A stretch of 5,480 nucleotides of DNA from Psychroflexus sp. Its GTDB lineage: Bacteria; Bacteroidota; Bacteroidia; Flavobacteriales; Flavobacteriaceae. The translations under genes and the position numbers were made by a program. The stretch is from assembly GCA_007116535.1 (NCBI GenBank), contig SKIG01000135.1, forward strand, positions 1 through 5,480, in the 5' to 3' direction. Numbering within the stretch: position 1 is the first letter of the stretch; every line of letters begins with the position of its first letter. The notes under the pieces were generated by a model. The model made no database searches, was not told the DNA's origin, and was given only the letters and a program-made list of their open reading frames with translations. This document shows positions 5,430 to 5,480 of this stretch, one piece after another.

Positions 5430-5480
5430 TAAAAATTAAATTCACTAAAAAGTTATTTAATACACGACAAAAAATAAAAA

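Larger units (their letters stand above)
5237..5480. other. Gene-poor tail with insertion-sequence debris
   Basis: Apart from the minus-strand transposase-like fragment and two inverted repeats, I see no coding region, RNA gene or clear promoter here. The last 60 bases are very AT-rich with stop codons in all frames. Whether a terminal inverted repeat or target-site duplication lies beyond 5480 cannot be judged from this window. Confidence 0.5.

Noticed and set aside
1..5480. CRISPR array, tRNA or rRNA genes, prophage or defense system
   Set aside because: No regularly spaced direct repeats, cloverleaf or rRNA-like segments, or phage/defense protein signatures were seen on either strand.

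Overview
The window looks like chromosomal DNA of a Bacteroidota member, most likely Flavobacteriia or a close relative. The reasons are: AT-rich DNA, start codons with no Shine-Dalgarno sequence in front of them, promoter -7 elements of the TAnnTTTG type, and protein sequences with the flavor of that phylum. This placement is inference, because no rRNA or other marker gene is present.

Layout from left to right. (1) Positions 1-1022, minus strand: the first 340 codons of mtaB, a tRNA methylthiotransferase of the radical-SAM family, running off the left edge. (2) Positions 1023-1212: a divergent intergenic region with a hairpin in the mtaB leader and two -7 elements facing each other (1159-1189). 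These appear to drive mtaB leftward and the next gene rightward. (3) Positions 1213-2841, plus strand: an extracytoplasmic solute-binding lipoprotein of family 5 (peptide/oligopeptide type), probably starting at a TTG. No transporter permease or ATPase genes are in view. (4) Positions 2898-3704 and 3774-5186, plus strand: a TauE/SafE-type permease followed by a persulfide dioxygenase fused to two rhodanese domains (CstB-like). This pair matches the tauE/cstB part of known sulfide and persulfide detoxification operons, and a strong intrinsic terminator (5211-5236) closes it. (5) Positions 5237-5480: no intact gene. On the minus strand there is a 44-codon fragment resembling the N-terminus of an IS1380-type transposase, with two inverted repeats in and around it.

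How the parts work together: the dioxygenase-rhodanese protein should oxidize low-molecular-weight persulfides and pass sulfur on to make sulfite or thiosulfate. The TauE-like permease is a plausible exporter of the resulting sulfur oxyanion. mtaB (tRNA modification) and the solute-binding protein are not obviously linked to this module. The most notable oddities are a run of 16 A residues inside the permease gene, the face-to-face promoter elements, a central rhodanese domain without its catalytic cysteine, and the transposase remnant with nested palindromes. I found no wholly new system. The sulfur module is the main functional unit.
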